Shown here: piece by piece, positions 49,405-57,757 of the stretch
Numbering within the stretch: the stretch's first letter is position 1
Layout of the letters: each line of letters opens with the position of its first letter
DNA from: Dehalococcoidia bacterium
GTDB lineage: Bacteria > Chloroflexota > Dehalococcoidia > Lucifugimonadales > SHYT01
Length of the DNA stretch: 57,757 nucleotides
Assembly (NCBI GenBank): GCA_009692665.1
Contig: SHYT01000005.1
Coordinates: 1 to 57,757, forward strand
Direction of reading: 5' to 3'
Made by a program: the position numbers and the translations under genes
The notes under the pieces: generated by a model
Told to the model about the DNA's origin: nothing
The model's input: only the letters and a program-made list of their open reading frames with translations
Database searches by the model: none

Positions 49405-49465
49405 CCTTGCTCGTGTACTCATTTGGCATTCCGAAATTGCAAAGAGCTACTAGCTGGAAAACACA

Positions 49466-49500
49466 ACAGGAGCGGTGAAAAATCCCGTCGCTCCTGTGCA
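49466..49500. terminator. Hairpin between converging mrp and accDA
   Basis: ACAGGAGCG (49466-49474), 14-nt loop, CGCTCCTGT (49489-49497). No T-tract, but the position between converging genes suggests termination. Confidence 0.45.
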
Positions 49501-49516
49501 TGCACTGACGTTTTGG

Positions 49517-51391
49517 TTATTCCTTCTTGCCCTTTTCACCAGTTGGCAACGTATCTGCTTCGTGCCGTTTACCATCGCCCAGGGACTTCACTGGCATCTG
49601 GATGACTTTGCCCTTCTTGTCCTTCTTCTGCTTCCGTTCTAGGGCAGCCTCACCCGCGGCCTCCCGCATCGCGTCTAGTTCTCTAGCCAGCACTGCGCGG
49701 AAGTAGTTAGTGTACTCGCCCATGGTGCGGAACTTCTGTTGCCGGCGCTTCAGCAGCTTGCTGATTGAATTCTTCTGCAGGTCCGCCAGTGCATGAATAA
49801 TCGCCAGCCGGAGCAAGGTGGCCGCCTCATCCGGGTTCTTGTGCGCGCCGCCTTCTGGCTCCGGCACAAGAGTATCGATGACCCCCATCTCCAGGCAGTT
49901 CCTCGCCGTCAGCCGTAGCGATTCCGCAGCCTCCGCAACCTTTGTGACATCACGGTACATCAGCCCAGCCGCGCTCTCCGGGGAGATGGGCAGGAACACC
50001 GCGTTCTCCATCATCAGAATGGTATCTGCCATACTGAGCGCCATCGCGCTCTCACGCCCACCCTGGCCAATGATGGCCGCAATGGTCGGCACCGGCAGCT
50101 CCGCCATAATCGCCATTGTCGTCGCAATGGCGTGCCCAATTCCCTGCTCTTCGGACTCCAGTGTCATAGACGGCCCAGGTGTGTCAATCAGCGTTACCAC
50201 CGGCGTCCCAAACCTGGCCGCCAGTTGAATAGCCCGCTGTGCCTTGCGAAAGCCCTCCGGCGTTAGCGGATGTGGCCCGTTCCCTCCCGGCGTGCGCGAG
50301 AGCTGCCCCACTACCATCAAGGACGCGCCTTCCAGGGTTGCCAGCCCGCAGACCACTGTCGGGTCGTCGCCGGAGACGCGGTCGCCATGAAGCTCGATGA
50401 AGTCGGAGAAGATGCGCGAGATGTAAGCGCTCGCGTTCGGCCGTCCCTCCACCTGCGCCAGTTGCAGCGCTGTGGTCGCCGACGGCAGTTCCTTCTTCGT
50501 CTTCTGTTTCGCCTGCTTCGGTACCTTCAGCCGGGCCTCAACCCGTTTGAGTGCGAGCATATCCAGCAACCGTTCGACGGTCGGCCGTAGCTGCTCGCGG
50601 TCCACCACCATATCTATCATGCCGTGCTTCAGGTGCGCCTCAGATGTGTGCGCCCCCTGCGGCAGCGGCCCCTGCGCCACCTGTTGCAGTACCCGCATCG
50701 GTGAGAAACCAAGAATCGCACCCGGCTCCGCGATCAGCACGTCCGCCAGGTTCACAAAACTTGCGTACGCCTGCCCCGTCGTGGGACTGGCGATGACGCA
50801 GACAGATGCCAACCCCGCCTTGTGGAACTGGTTGGCCGCAATGGTCGTCTTCGCCATCTGCATCAGCGACAGCACGCCCTCTTGCATCCGCACACCCGCG
50901 CTCGTCACTACCATAAGCAGAGGCCACCCGCGCTGGAGCGCGTACTCGTACGCCAGTGCCACCTTCTCGCCCACCACACAGCCCATGCTGCCGCCCATGA
51001 AGCCAAAGTCCAGGCAGACAACGACGCAGTATCGACCACCGATCTTACCCCGGCCAACCACCGCGGCTTCGTTGAGCCCGGTGCGGCGCTGGTCCTTAAA
51101 GAGGCGCTTGCGGTATGGCACCTTGCCGCTGAACGCTAGTGGGTCAAGCGAGCTGACGGTGAGGAACTTCTCTTTAAAGCCCTTCAAGTCGATAAGAAGC
51201 TTGATGCGATCCTTGGCTGTGAGGGTGTAGTGGAAACGGCAGTTAGGGCAGACGCGGTATGTGTCATAGAGCGGAATACCTTTGAGCTGGCTGCCGCACA
51301 ACAAGCAGGAGTCGCGCAGCTCGCTCTCTGTCTCGCCCTTGCGCCCTCTACCAAACAGCGCAGACAGCAGACCGCCGAAACTCCTGACCAA
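49517..51391 (-). CDS. Acetyl-CoA carboxylase carboxyltransferase, fused AccD-AccA
   Basis: 624 aa. Transfers the carboxyl group from carboxybiotin-BCCP to acetyl-CoA, making malonyl-CoA. Residues ~20-290 are the beta subunit: zinc ribbon CLLCGSQLKG...YRVCPNCRF (Cys29, 32, 48, 51), then VCLDFGFMGGSMGCVVGEKVALAYEYALQRG and VVTSAGVRMQEGVLSLMQMAKT. Residues ~300-560 are the alpha subunit: ISRIFSDFIELHGDR, PVVTLIDTPGPSMTLESEEQGIGHAIATTMAIMAELPVPTIAAIIGQGGRESAMAL. A basic C-terminal tail of ~60 residues ends it. In most bacteria these are separate accD and accA. TTG start, 4 nt past the ftsK stop, so coupled to ftsK. No biotin carboxylase gene is adjacent. Confidence 0.93.
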   Translation of the reverse strand: MVRSFGGLLSALFGRGRKGETESELRDSCLLCGSQLKGIPLYDTYRVCPNCRFHYTLTAKDRIKLLIDLKGFKEKFLTVSSLDPLAFSGKVPYRKRLFKDQRRTGLNEAAVVGRGKIGGRYCVVVCLDFGFMGGSMGCVVGEKVALAYEYALQRGWPLLMVVTSAGVRMQEGVLSLMQMAKTTIAANQFHKAGLASVCVIASPTTGQAYASFVNLADVLIAEPGAILGFSPMRVLQQVAQGPLPQGAHTSEAHLKHGMIDMVVDREQLRPTVERLLDMLALKRVEARLKVPKQAKQKTKKELPSATTALQLAQVEGRPNASAYISRIFSDFIELHGDRVSGDDPTVVCGLATLEGASLMVVGQLSRTPGGNGPHPLTPEGFRKAQRAIQLAARFGTPVVTLIDTPGPSMTLESEEQGIGHAIATTMAIMAELPVPTIAAIIGQGGRESAMALSMADTILMMENAVFLPISPESAAGLMYRDVTKVAEAAESLRLTARNCLEMGVIDTLVPEPEGGAHKNPDEAATLLRLAIIHALADLQKNSISKLLKRRQQKFRTMGEYTNYFRAVLARELDAMREAAGEAALERKQKKDKKGKVIQMPVKSLGDGKRHEADTLPTGEKGKKE

Positions 51392-51397
51392 GCTCGC

Positions 51398-53665
51398 TTA
51401 CTCCCCTGGAGGCTTTGACTCTCCAACTACCGTAGTGGTCGCCCGCGATTTGCCTTGAGCTCCCGGCGTCACCACACCAAGCTCCTCAAGCCTATCCATG
51501 AGCCGTGATGCCCGAGGATACCCTATTCCAAGCTTACGCTGTAACAATGACGCCGACAAGGAGTGGTATTCCTCTGCCATGTCTTTTGCCCGCTCCAGCA
51601 TCTCGTCCTCTTCACCGTCTTCCTCTGTCACCAGCGTAATAGGCGGTACTGGAACGCCCTGCTGCTCTTTCCAGAATGAAACAATGTGCTGGATCTCTCC
51701 ATCAGATACAAACGCTCCCTGCACCCGCTTCGGTTTCGGTGACCCCAGGGGCGAGAAGAGCATATCGCCGCGCCCCAGCAGCTTCTCCGCGCCATAGCCG
51801 TCCAGAATTGTCCGTGAGTCAATGCCCGATGTGACCGCAAAGCTAATGCGGCTTGGGAAGTTCGCTTTGATAAGTCCTGTGATCACGTCCACAGACGGCC
51901 TTTGCGTCGCAACCACCAGATGGATACCCACCGCGCGGCCCAACTGCGCCAGCCGGCACAAGCTCGCCTCTACGTCGGTTGAAGCCGTCATCATCAAGTC
52001 CGCCAGCTCGTCAATAATGACTACTAGATACGGCATCTTTTCTTCCAGCCTCGTCACCTTCTGGTTGTAGGAGGCGATGTTGCGAACGCTCGCGGCCTCC
52101 AGCCTCTTGAAACGCTCCTGCATCTCACCAATCACGCCCCGCAGCATCGGAACTGCCTGCGACGATTCCACGACCACCGGCGCGGCCAGGTGCGGGATGC
52201 CGTTGTAGGGAGTCAGTTCCACGCGCTTCGGGTCGGTCATCACACACCGCACCGTGAACGGCGTGGACTGCATGAGCAAGCTGCCGACAATGGTGTTCAT
52301 GCACACGCTCTTACCACTGCCTGTGGAACCCGCGATAAGCAAGTGCGGCATGTCCGCCAGGTCCGCTACTACCGCCTCGCCACCGCTCCCCTTGCCAATC
52401 GCAATGGGCAGGTTACCTTTCTTCTGTAGCGCTTTGAACTGCGGCGAATCCAGCACGCCCCGCAGCGTCACGGGCTGCGGCGTGGTATTCGGCACCTCAA
52501 GCCCAATGAACCCCTTGCCCGGTACCGGAGCTTCAAACCGCAGGCTCCTGGCCGCCAGCGCCAGCGCCAAGTCCTTTTCGCGATTAAGTACGGTGTCCAC
52601 ACGCACACGTTGCTTCTCTACAATCGCCGCCATGATCGGCTTCCCATCCTTGTCCAACTTGACCCGCCCGTCTTTCTCCCGTTCCTTCACGTCTCGGATT
52701 TTCCGAGCCCACCCCGGCACTAGGCCAAACTGCGTCACCACCGGCCCAGGATGTATCTCTTCCACCGTTACCTCGATGCCATAATCCGTAAGTGTCTGCT
52801 CAATAAGGTGCGCCTTCTCCTGGTTCTCTTCCTCAGAGACCTTCGCCTCTGGCTCCTCAGCCAGCAGCGTCATCGGCGGCAGCTTCCACCCACCAAGTGA
52901 GTTTGTTCCACGTGGCTTAGGTGCTTCCTTAAGAACGGCAGGTACGGCCACCGCTGGTGCGGGCGATTCCTCTTTCTTAGCCCGTTTCTTTGGCGCGGGC
53001 TTCGGCTCTGCAATAGAAATAGGCGCCTGCGGCAGCGGCTTCCTCAACATACGGAGCCACAGATTGCGCGCAGCCAAGCCCGCCTTCTTTGCGCCAAGGA
53101 CCGCGTACGTGTGCAGCGGGTACTTCGCATACACCGCCGCCAGGAACAGCGCCGCCACCTTAGCACCGCGATACGCCGTCTGTGCTTTGCCCCATGCCCA
53201 GATGCTTGCCGCCAGCATCGCTCTGGACGCGGCCAGCATATACCGCGGGAACGCAATCCACAGCGCCACTGCAATCCCCCAGCCAATGGCAAATACCGCC
53301 AGCGCAATGTGCCGCGTTGCCACTGCGTCCCCAATGCGTCCGCCCCACCCAGCGTGGTACAGCGAAAGGCCCGCGGCCATGACCAGCATAAGCACCATAA
53401 AGCCAAGGGGAAGATTCAAGTGTTTAAAAAGCCACTTGGGGTAGTGCCATAGGAGCAAAAGTACGCCCACCAACCCGGCAGCCACCGCAATCACACCCCA
53501 GCGCATAAACGGCCATAATGCGTATAACAGGGCAGCGGACACAACAATAAGGACCATAAAGAGGAGACTCTTGAGGAAAACCTGCATTTTCTCCGGAACC
53601 CCGTCAAAGGGTCCTGACTCGGCCGTAGCCAAACGCATCGATCGCCGATGCCCTTCTCGTGCCAT
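51398..53665 (-). CDS. ftsK: DNA translocase FtsK/SpoIIIE
   Basis: 755 aa. Septal DNA pump that clears chromosomes during division. The N-terminal ~170 residues contain several transmembrane helices (VFLKSLLFMVLIVVSAALLYAL..., IAVAAGLVGVLLLLW...). After a Pro/Lys linker (~180-260) comes the motor: ITVEEIHPGPVVTQFGLVPGWARKI, the Walker A LIAGSTGSGKSVCMNTIVG (near residue 450), Walker B PYLVVIIDELADLMM, and HLVVATQRPSVDVITGLIKANFPSRI. The C-terminal winged-helix gamma domain (SASLLQRKLGIGYPRASRLMDRLEELGVV) reads KOPS-type sequence. Start ATG with GTGAGG upstream. Lies between rnj and accDA in a minus-strand run. Confidence 0.95.
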   Translation of the reverse strand: MAREGHRRSMRLATAESGPFDGVPEKMQVFLKSLLFMVLIVVSAALLYALWPFMRWGVIAVAAGLVGVLLLLWHYPKWLFKHLNLPLGFMVLMLVMAAGLSLYHAGWGGRIGDAVATRHIALAVFAIGWGIAVALWIAFPRYMLAASRAMLAASIWAWGKAQTAYRGAKVAALFLAAVYAKYPLHTYAVLGAKKAGLAARNLWLRMLRKPLPQAPISIAEPKPAPKKRAKKEESPAPAVAVPAVLKEAPKPRGTNSLGGWKLPPMTLLAEEPEAKVSEEENQEKAHLIEQTLTDYGIEVTVEEIHPGPVVTQFGLVPGWARKIRDVKEREKDGRVKLDKDGKPIMAAIVEKQRVRVDTVLNREKDLALALAARSLRFEAPVPGKGFIGLEVPNTTPQPVTLRGVLDSPQFKALQKKGNLPIAIGKGSGGEAVVADLADMPHLLIAGSTGSGKSVCMNTIVGSLLMQSTPFTVRCVMTDPKRVELTPYNGIPHLAAPVVVESSQAVPMLRGVIGEMQERFKRLEAASVRNIASYNQKVTRLEEKMPYLVVIIDELADLMMTASTDVEASLCRLAQLGRAVGIHLVVATQRPSVDVITGLIKANFPSRISFAVTSGIDSRTILDGYGAEKLLGRGDMLFSPLGSPKPKRVQGAFVSDGEIQHIVSFWKEQQGVPVPPITLVTEEDGEEDEMLERAKDMAEEYHSLSASLLQRKLGIGYPRASRLMDRLEELGVVTPGAQGKSRATTTVVGESKPPGE

Positions 53666-53724
53666 CGTATCTACCTCACAAGGGTCCCGCTCTCAGTCGG
53701 GACGCATTCACTAGGACCGGAACG

Positions 53725-55380
53725 CTAGACGGAGACCACCACTGGAAAGATCATAGGCCTCCGTTTGGTCTGAGTATACAGGAACTTGCCAAGTGTTTCC
53801 TTGACCAGTGTACGAATCTGGTCACTTTGCAATACAGTATCGGACTTTTGCTCTATTGTATCCACCAGTGCTTTTACGCCCGACGCCAGCAAATCATGCT
53901 GCTGCGCTTCAATGAATCCGCTCGACACAATCTCCGGGTCTTGAATAAGGATCCCGCTCTTCTGGTCAATCGTCAGCACTACCAGAACCATGCCATCCAT
54001 GGAGAGCATCTTTCGGTCACGCAGCACGGTGCTAGCCGGATCCCAAAGCTGCAGGCCATCCACGTACACGTGTCCGCACGCTAACTGGTCAACGACTTTG
54101 CCGCCATCCTCGTCAAGTTCCAGCACATATCCGTCTTCCAAGACGAAGACATTCTCCGTCGGCACGCCGACCTGCTGCGCAAGCTCGCTGTGGGCCAGCA
54201 GATGGCGGTATTCGCCGTGGACTGGCACAAAGTACTTTGGCTGAGTCACCCGCAGCATGAGCTTTAAGTCTTCCTGGCTTGCATGTCCGTGAACATGCAC
54301 TGCTTCCGCGTTGCGCGTCGAGAGCACCCGGGCACCCTGCCGCGCCAGGTTATCAATGGTGCGGCTGATTACCGTCTCGTTTCCCGGAATCGGTGACGCC
54401 GAAAGCACCACCGTGTCGCCGGGGATTATCCGGATGTCCTCGTGACGTTTATTAGCAATCCGCACCAGGCCGGACGTCGGCTCACCCTGACTGCCGGTGG
54501 TCATGATAACGATTTGCTCAGGAGGTAAATCCCTAATCTGGTCCCATTGTTTAAGCACGCCCTGAGGCACCTGCAAATACCCCATCTTAGTGGCTGTGGC
54601 CACGTTTTCCACCATGCTTCGGCCAAGCACCGCCATCTTGCGGCCTGATTGTTCCGATGCGCTCAGCGCCACCTGCACGCGTGAGATGAGCGACGCAAAT
54701 GTGGCGATGACGACGCGCCCGGGTGCTTCGCGAATGATCCGCCCCAGCGCATCGGCTACGACCGCTTCCGATTTCGTGAACCCAGGCACCTCTGCGTACG
54801 TCGAGTCCGAGCACAATAGCAGCAGCCCGTTCTCGCACAGCCGCGCCACGTGCTGGAAGTCCATCGCCTTGCCGTCAATCGGCGTGTGGTCGATCTTAAA
54901 GTCACCCGTATGGATAACAAGACCTTGAGGTGTCGTGAGAGCAATACCCATAGCATCCGGAATGCTGTGGCACACGCGGAAGAACTCTGCACGCATAGCA
55001 CCAAGCTGGATTGGCACGCCCGGCTCCGCCATCTGGAGCAACGAGTCCCGTAGCTGCCGGTGCTCGCGGAGCTTCGTCTGGATTAGGCCGTGAGCCAGTC
55101 CAACTGCATAGACCGGCACTCTGAGGCGGGGCAGTACGTACGGCAGCGCGCCCGTGTGGTCTTCGTGCCCGTGTGTTATGAGAATGCCGCGCAGCTTTTT
55201 GAGGTTGCGCTCCAAATACGAAATATCGGGAATGACCAAGTCAACCCCGAGCATGTCTTCTTCGGGGAACATGAGCCCACAGTCTATGATGACGATATCA
55301 TCGCCACATTCCAGCGCCATCATGTTCTTGCCTATTTCCCCCAGGCCACCCAGGGGTATGATGCGAAGTGGGTCTGTCAT
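53725..55380 (-). CDS. rnj: Ribonuclease J
   Basis: 551 aa. 5'-3' exo- and endoribonuclease of the MBL/beta-CASP family, central to mRNA turnover in organisms without RNase E. Motif II is THGHEDHTGALPYVL (His70, His72, Asp74, His75), after VIIDCGLMFPEEDMLGVDLVIPD. The beta-CASP insert follows (~200-390), with TTGSQGEPTSGLVRIANKRH and VHVHGHASQEDLKLMLRVTQPKYFVPVHGEYRHL, and there is a C-terminal ~110-residue domain. No paralogous second RNase J is in the window. 60 bp separate it from ftsK, so likely an operon. Confidence 0.95.
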   Translation of the reverse strand: MTDPLRIIPLGGLGEIGKNMMALECGDDIVIIDCGLMFPEEDMLGVDLVIPDISYLERNLKKLRGILITHGHEDHTGALPYVLPRLRVPVYAVGLAHGLIQTKLREHRQLRDSLLQMAEPGVPIQLGAMRAEFFRVCHSIPDAMGIALTTPQGLVIHTGDFKIDHTPIDGKAMDFQHVARLCENGLLLLCSDSTYAEVPGFTKSEAVVADALGRIIREAPGRVVIATFASLISRVQVALSASEQSGRKMAVLGRSMVENVATATKMGYLQVPQGVLKQWDQIRDLPPEQIVIMTTGSQGEPTSGLVRIANKRHEDIRIIPGDTVVLSASPIPGNETVISRTIDNLARQGARVLSTRNAEAVHVHGHASQEDLKLMLRVTQPKYFVPVHGEYRHLLAHSELAQQVGVPTENVFVLEDGYVLELDEDGGKVVDQLACGHVYVDGLQLWDPASTVLRDRKMLSMDGMVLVVLTIDQKSGILIQDPEIVSSGFIEAQQHDLLASGVKALVDTIEQKSDTVLQSDQIRTLVKETLGKFLYTQTKRRPMIFPVVVSV

Positions 55381-55406
55381 ACGTTCTTGAGACGCCTTTC
55401 GAATAG

Positions 55407-56024
55407 TTAAATAAGTTTCAGTTGCTTCGCGGGCGGCTCGTTGGGTGATGCCGCCTGTTCTATGTCTTTTAGTAGGGCCGGAATGCGCTTGAAATCATCT
55501 TCTAGAGCCTTTTTCATAACGGCCGAGCGCAAGGCCGCGGCAGGATGGTACAGCGGATACACCATGAAGCCGCCCGACTTGCGTGCGCGGCCATGTACCT
55601 TGCTGATCGTCTCCTGAGGGAAAAAGTGCGTCATGGAAAAACGCCCCAGCGTCACAATAATCTTGGGCTTCAATGCCTGAATCTGACTGCTTAAGTAGGG
55701 GGCACACGCTTGGATTTCATTTGGCAGCGGGTCGCGGTTCTCTGGAGGGCGGCACTTCACCACATTGGTAATGAACACTTGGTTCCGGTTGAGGCCGATG
55801 CCCACCAGCAAGCTTTCAAGTAATCTGCCGGACGGCCCTACAAACGGTCTGCCCTGCTGGTCTTCGTAAAATCCAGGGCCCTCGCCGATAAACATGATCT
55901 TGGAGGTATCCGGCCCTTCGCCCGGAACAGCGTTGGTGCGGCCTTGGCAGAGGGAACAATCAACGCAAACTCGGACTCGTGCGGCGATTTGTTCCAGTTC
56001 CTTCACGATGGCTAATAACCTCAT
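55407..56024 (-). CDS. Uracil-DNA glycosylase, family 4 type
   Basis: About 205 aa. [4Fe-4S]-containing uracil excision enzyme. Cluster ligands fit Cys20 and Cys23 (VCVDCSLCQGR), Cys91 (KCRPPENRDP) and Cys107 (ACAPYL). The catalytic/uracil-binding motifs are GEGPGFYEDQQGRPFVGPSGRLL (motif 1), FITNVVKCRPPENRDPLPNE, and the C-terminal LYHPAAALR. ATG at 56024 is used because the longer in-frame start would extend past the usual N-terminus. Divergent from the ornithine-cyclodeaminase-like gene, 115 bp apart. First gene of the run udg-rnj-ftsK-accDA. Confidence 0.93.
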   Translation of the reverse strand: MRLLAIVKELEQIAARVRVCVDCSLCQGRTNAVPGEGPDTSKIMFIGEGPGFYEDQQGRPFVGPSGRLLESLLVGIGLNRNQVFITNVVKCRPPENRDPLPNEIQACAPYLSSQIQALKPKIIVTLGRFSMTHFFPQETISKVHGRARKSGGFMVYPLYHPAAALRSAVMKKALEDDFKRIPALLKDIEQAASPNEPPAKQLKLI

Positions 56025-56139
56025 GCTTGGGAAGTTGATGCACGAAAATGATAGCATACATGCCAGCCTAGCAATAGCGATGCGATGGGTAACACTCGCG
56101 CCTTATCCACATCATCAACATGCGAACGGAGTGTGTCAT

Positions 56140-57090
56140 ATGCCCCTCTATATAAAGGAATCAGAAGTAGCTCAGCTCCTCACCATGTCCGTCGCTCTTG
56201 ACGCCGTCGAAGGTATGTTCAAGCGCTGGGGCCAGGGTAAGGCTGTCAACCACCCTCGCCGTCGCATCCGCATCCCAAGTGGCTCCTTTCAGATAATGGA
56301 AGGAGCAGATATGGAGCAGGGCTGCGGTTTCAAGGCATATGCCGCCGCTGGCATGCGCACCAACATGCTCGTCAACCTCTACAACAGCAAGACCGGCGAG
56401 CTCCTTGCCCTCCTCGAATCAAATTTCCTCGGCGCAATCCGCACCGGCGCGGCATCCGGCGTTGCCACCAAGTATATGGCCCGTCCCGATGCGTCCACCG
56501 TTGGCATCATCGGCGCAGGCAAGCAAGGCGAGACGCAAATTGCCGCCGTCTGTGCGGTTCGTCAGATCAAGCACGTCAAGGTCTTCAGCCGGATGCCGGA
56601 GCACCGCGATGCCTTCGCTAGCAAAATGCAGCGCCAGCTTGGCGTCCCAATGCAAGCCGTCGGTTCTGCCAAGGAGTGCGTGGAGAATTCGGACATAGTC
56701 ATCACTATCACCAGCAGCCGCGATCCCGTGTTTGACGGCAACTGGCTTGCTCCTGGGACGCACATTAATGCCGCTGGCGGCAACTCCTGGCAGCGCCGTG
56801 AAATCGATGAGACCACCATCAGCCGCAGCGAGTACATCGTCTGCGATGACGTCGAAGACGCCAGGCTGGAATGCGGCGAGCTCATGTGGGCCGTTGAGCG
56901 CGGCAGTTTTCGCTGGGAGCAAGCCCGTGAGCTCCGCGACGTGGTAGCGGGCAACATCAAAGCTCGCCCATCACCGCAAGCAATTACCCTCTTCGAGTCC
57001 CAGGGTATTGCGCTGGAAGACATCGCCGCCGCCTGGAGCATCTATGAGCTCGCTAAACAACGGGGCATGGGCACCCCCCTGCCGAGCTAA
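56140..57090 (+). CDS. Ornithine cyclodeaminase/mu-crystallin family protein
   Basis: 316 aa. NAD(P)-binding fold of the OCD/mu-crystallin family, which includes ornithine cyclodeaminase, alanine dehydrogenase of archaea and ketimine reductases. Dinucleotide loop VGIIGAGKQGETQ (GAGKQG at 125-130). Substrate-site residues: the MEGADMEQGCGFKAYAA segment (Lys65) and AIRTGAASGVATKYMARP (101-116). The ATG at 56140 is preferred because an in-frame extension to 55894 lies antisense inside udg. A spacer with GGAG precedes it. The actual reaction cannot be told without key Asp/Glu comparison. Confidence 0.88.
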   Translation: MPLYIKESEVAQLLTMSVALDAVEGMFKRWGQGKAVNHPRRRIRIPSGSFQIMEGADMEQGCGFKAYAAAGMRTNMLVNLYNSKTGELLALLESNFLGAIRTGAASGVATKYMARPDASTVGIIGAGKQGETQIAAVCAVRQIKHVKVFSRMPEHRDAFASKMQRQLGVPMQAVGSAKECVENSDIVITITSSRDPVFDGNWLAPGTHINAAGGNSWQRREIDETTISRSEYIVCDDVEDARLECGELMWAVERGSFRWEQARELRDVVAGNIKARPSPQAITLFESQGIALEDIAAAWSIYELAKQRGMGTPLPS

Positions 57091-57226
57091 CGCGCGTTCT
57101 TCCGTGGGGCAATGTCCCAAGCACAAGCAAGAAGGAAGAGGCGGAGAGGCAAGTCATCCCGCGGCCTCGTCATTCAACACTACGCAGCAATCCCGTAGCC
57201 AGCGCCCAAACTGCCATCTCTTGCGG

Positions 57227-57255
57227 TTGCAACTAGCCTCGATAAGTGGTATAGT
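57227..57255 (+). promoter_or_regulatory. nusA promoter
   Basis: TTGCAA (57227-57232), 17-bp spacer, TATAGT (57250-57255). Good -35, near-consensus -10, ideal spacing. It gives a ~77-nt leader to the nusA start. Confidence 0.75.
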
Positions 57256-57279
57256 GAAAGCGTCATAACCTCTGTGCGC

Positions 57280-57306
57280 AGAAGTGGGCTTGTCCCACTT
57301 CTTTTG
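57280..57306 (+). promoter_or_regulatory. nusA leader hairpin (attenuator-like)
   Basis: AGAAGTGGG (57280-57288), loop CTTGT, CCCACTTCT (57294-57302), followed by TTTG: a terminator-like hairpin inside the 5' leader, ~33 nt before nusA. Short G/C hairpins of this kind are known in rimP-nusA leaders of other bacteria. NusA binding to a paused polymerase here would permit autoregulation (inference). Confidence 0.6.
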
Positions 57307-57338
57307 TTCAGTAGGCATCGCGGGAGCGGAGTGGCAAA

Positions 57339-57757
57339 ATGACCAAGAGTGAATTCGAACTGGCTGTCACGCAACTGGCGGCTGAGCGCGGCCTTCCCAA
57401 AGAGAAGGTCGTCGCCGCTGTAGAGGCTGCGCTGGCGTCTGCCTATCGCAAGGAGAGTCAGGCCGCCGGCCAAAACATTATGGTGCGACTCAATCCGCAA
57501 GCGGGCTTCAAAATTTTCATGGTCAAGACGGTCGCTGACAAAGTTGAGGATCCCCACAAACAGATCCTCCTTGCTGATGCCACGCGCATCAAACCGGATG
57601 CCAAGCTCGGCGAAGAGATTGAGATTGAAGTCAACAACCCAACGTCCGCCCGCATTGCCGCGCTGACCGCCAAGCAGGTGGTCCTGCAGCGCCTGCGGGA
57701 AGCTGAGCGAGACCTTATCTATGCTGACTTCCTAAACCGTGAGGGCGAAATGCTCCC
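57339..57757 (+). CDS. nusA: Transcription termination/antitermination factor NusA, 5' part
   Basis: The window ends inside the gene (139 codons visible). ATG at 57339 with GGGAGCGGAG upstream. The visible part is the NusA N-terminal RNA-polymerase-binding domain: EFELAVTQLAAERGLPKEKVVAAVEAALASAYRK, then a beta segment (IMVRLNPQAGFKIFMVKTVAD), GEEIEIEVNNPTSARIAALTAKQVVLQRLREAERD. The S1 domain should begin near the end of the window. RimP normally precedes nusA in bacteria; here the gene directly before is the OCD-like gene, so no rimP is in this locus. Confidence 0.93.
   Translation, partial: MTKSEFELAVTQLAAERGLPKEKVVAAVEAALASAYRKESQAAGQNIMVRLNPQAGFKIFMVKTVADKVEDPHKQILLADATRIKPDAKLGEEIEIEVNNPTSARIAALTAKQVVLQRLREAERDLIYADFLNREGEML

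Noticed and set aside
1-57757. CRISPR array or cas genes
   Set aside because: No regularly spaced short direct repeats and no cas-like motifs were seen; the repeats found are long, dispersed and few.
1-57757. Insertion sequence or prophage
   Set aside because: No transposase DDE/tyrosine/serine recombinase or phage structural gene could be recognised; only short remnants and non-coding repeats are present.

Overview
This is a bacterial chromosome segment of moderately high GC, with short intergenic gaps and mostly housekeeping genes. I see no phage module, no complete transposase and no CRISPR array. The mix suggests a monoderm-like bacterium of the Chloroflexota, probably class Dehalococcoidia. 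The clues are a three-subunit succinate dehydrogenase/fumarate reductase with a CCG-domain third subunit, a single-chain AccD-AccA carboxyltransferase, RNase J, a proton-pumping pyrophosphatase, a PadR regulator, CARDB-like and YceI lipoproteins, and Excalibur and zf-trcl zinc proteins. This placement is inference from gene content, because there is no rRNA in the window.

Layout. 1-5.7 kb: 3-hydroxyacyl-CoA dehydrogenase (-), alpha/beta hydrolase (+), a PadR regulator divergent from a broken NTF2/SnoaL-like gene with a palindromic operator between them, and an MFS transporter (-). 6.1-9.3 kb: CdsZ-like zinc-ribbon protein, Tag-like protein, RNase P RNA, a truncated KGIYKP-type protein and BirA. 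9.3-15 kb: LmbE deacetylase, thioredoxin-like lipoprotein, tandem UspA protein, HppA, then a patch of gene debris. 15-19.6 kb: a CARDB-like secreted HExxH metallopeptidase, NAD kinase and a NUDIX hydrolase. 19.7-24.9 kb: sdhA-sdhB-sdhE operon, then an Lgt with a roughly 165-residue soluble domain inserted between its first two membrane helices. 25-31.9 kb: SCP2-type thiolase, CEDT glutaredoxin-like protein, fabF-recJ and an MBL hydrolase. 32.3-37.4 kb: CoxG-like protein, UbiD-family decarboxylase, zinc-ribbon protein, secreted nuclease and small proteins. 37.4-43.7 kb: tRNA-Gly, a decayed peptidase gene, pyk, a CinA-like protein, hypotheticals, and a tiny RHH/HTH gene pair with its own operator beside a CAT-anticodon tRNA. 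43.7-49.4 kb: orphan CoxL-type molybdoenzyme subunit, YceI lipoprotein, a hypothetical, and a SufT-like/Mrp Fe-S assembly pair. 49.5-56 kb: minus-strand run udg-rnj-ftsK-accDA. 56.1 kb to the end: ornithine cyclodeaminase-like gene and the start of nusA with a promoter and leader hairpin.

How the genes work together. BirA (biotinylation), AccDA (malonyl-CoA) and FabF (chain extension) serve fatty-acid synthesis. The hydroxyacyl-CoA dehydrogenase, thiolase and possibly CoxL serve acid or aromatic catabolism. SdhABE and HppA couple to membrane energetics. RNase P, RNase J, RecJ, family-4 UDG, the Tag-like protein, FtsK and NusA are information processing. SufT-like protein and Mrp would load the clusters of SdhB, SdhE and UDG.

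The most unusual items are the Lgt with an internal PhoR-sensor-like domain, the RHH/HTH mini-operon, an 11-nt perfect complement of the RNase P CR-V region just past the RNA's 3' end, two dispersed intergenic repeat families, and several decayed genes. Start codons were adjusted by ribosome-binding sites where stated.
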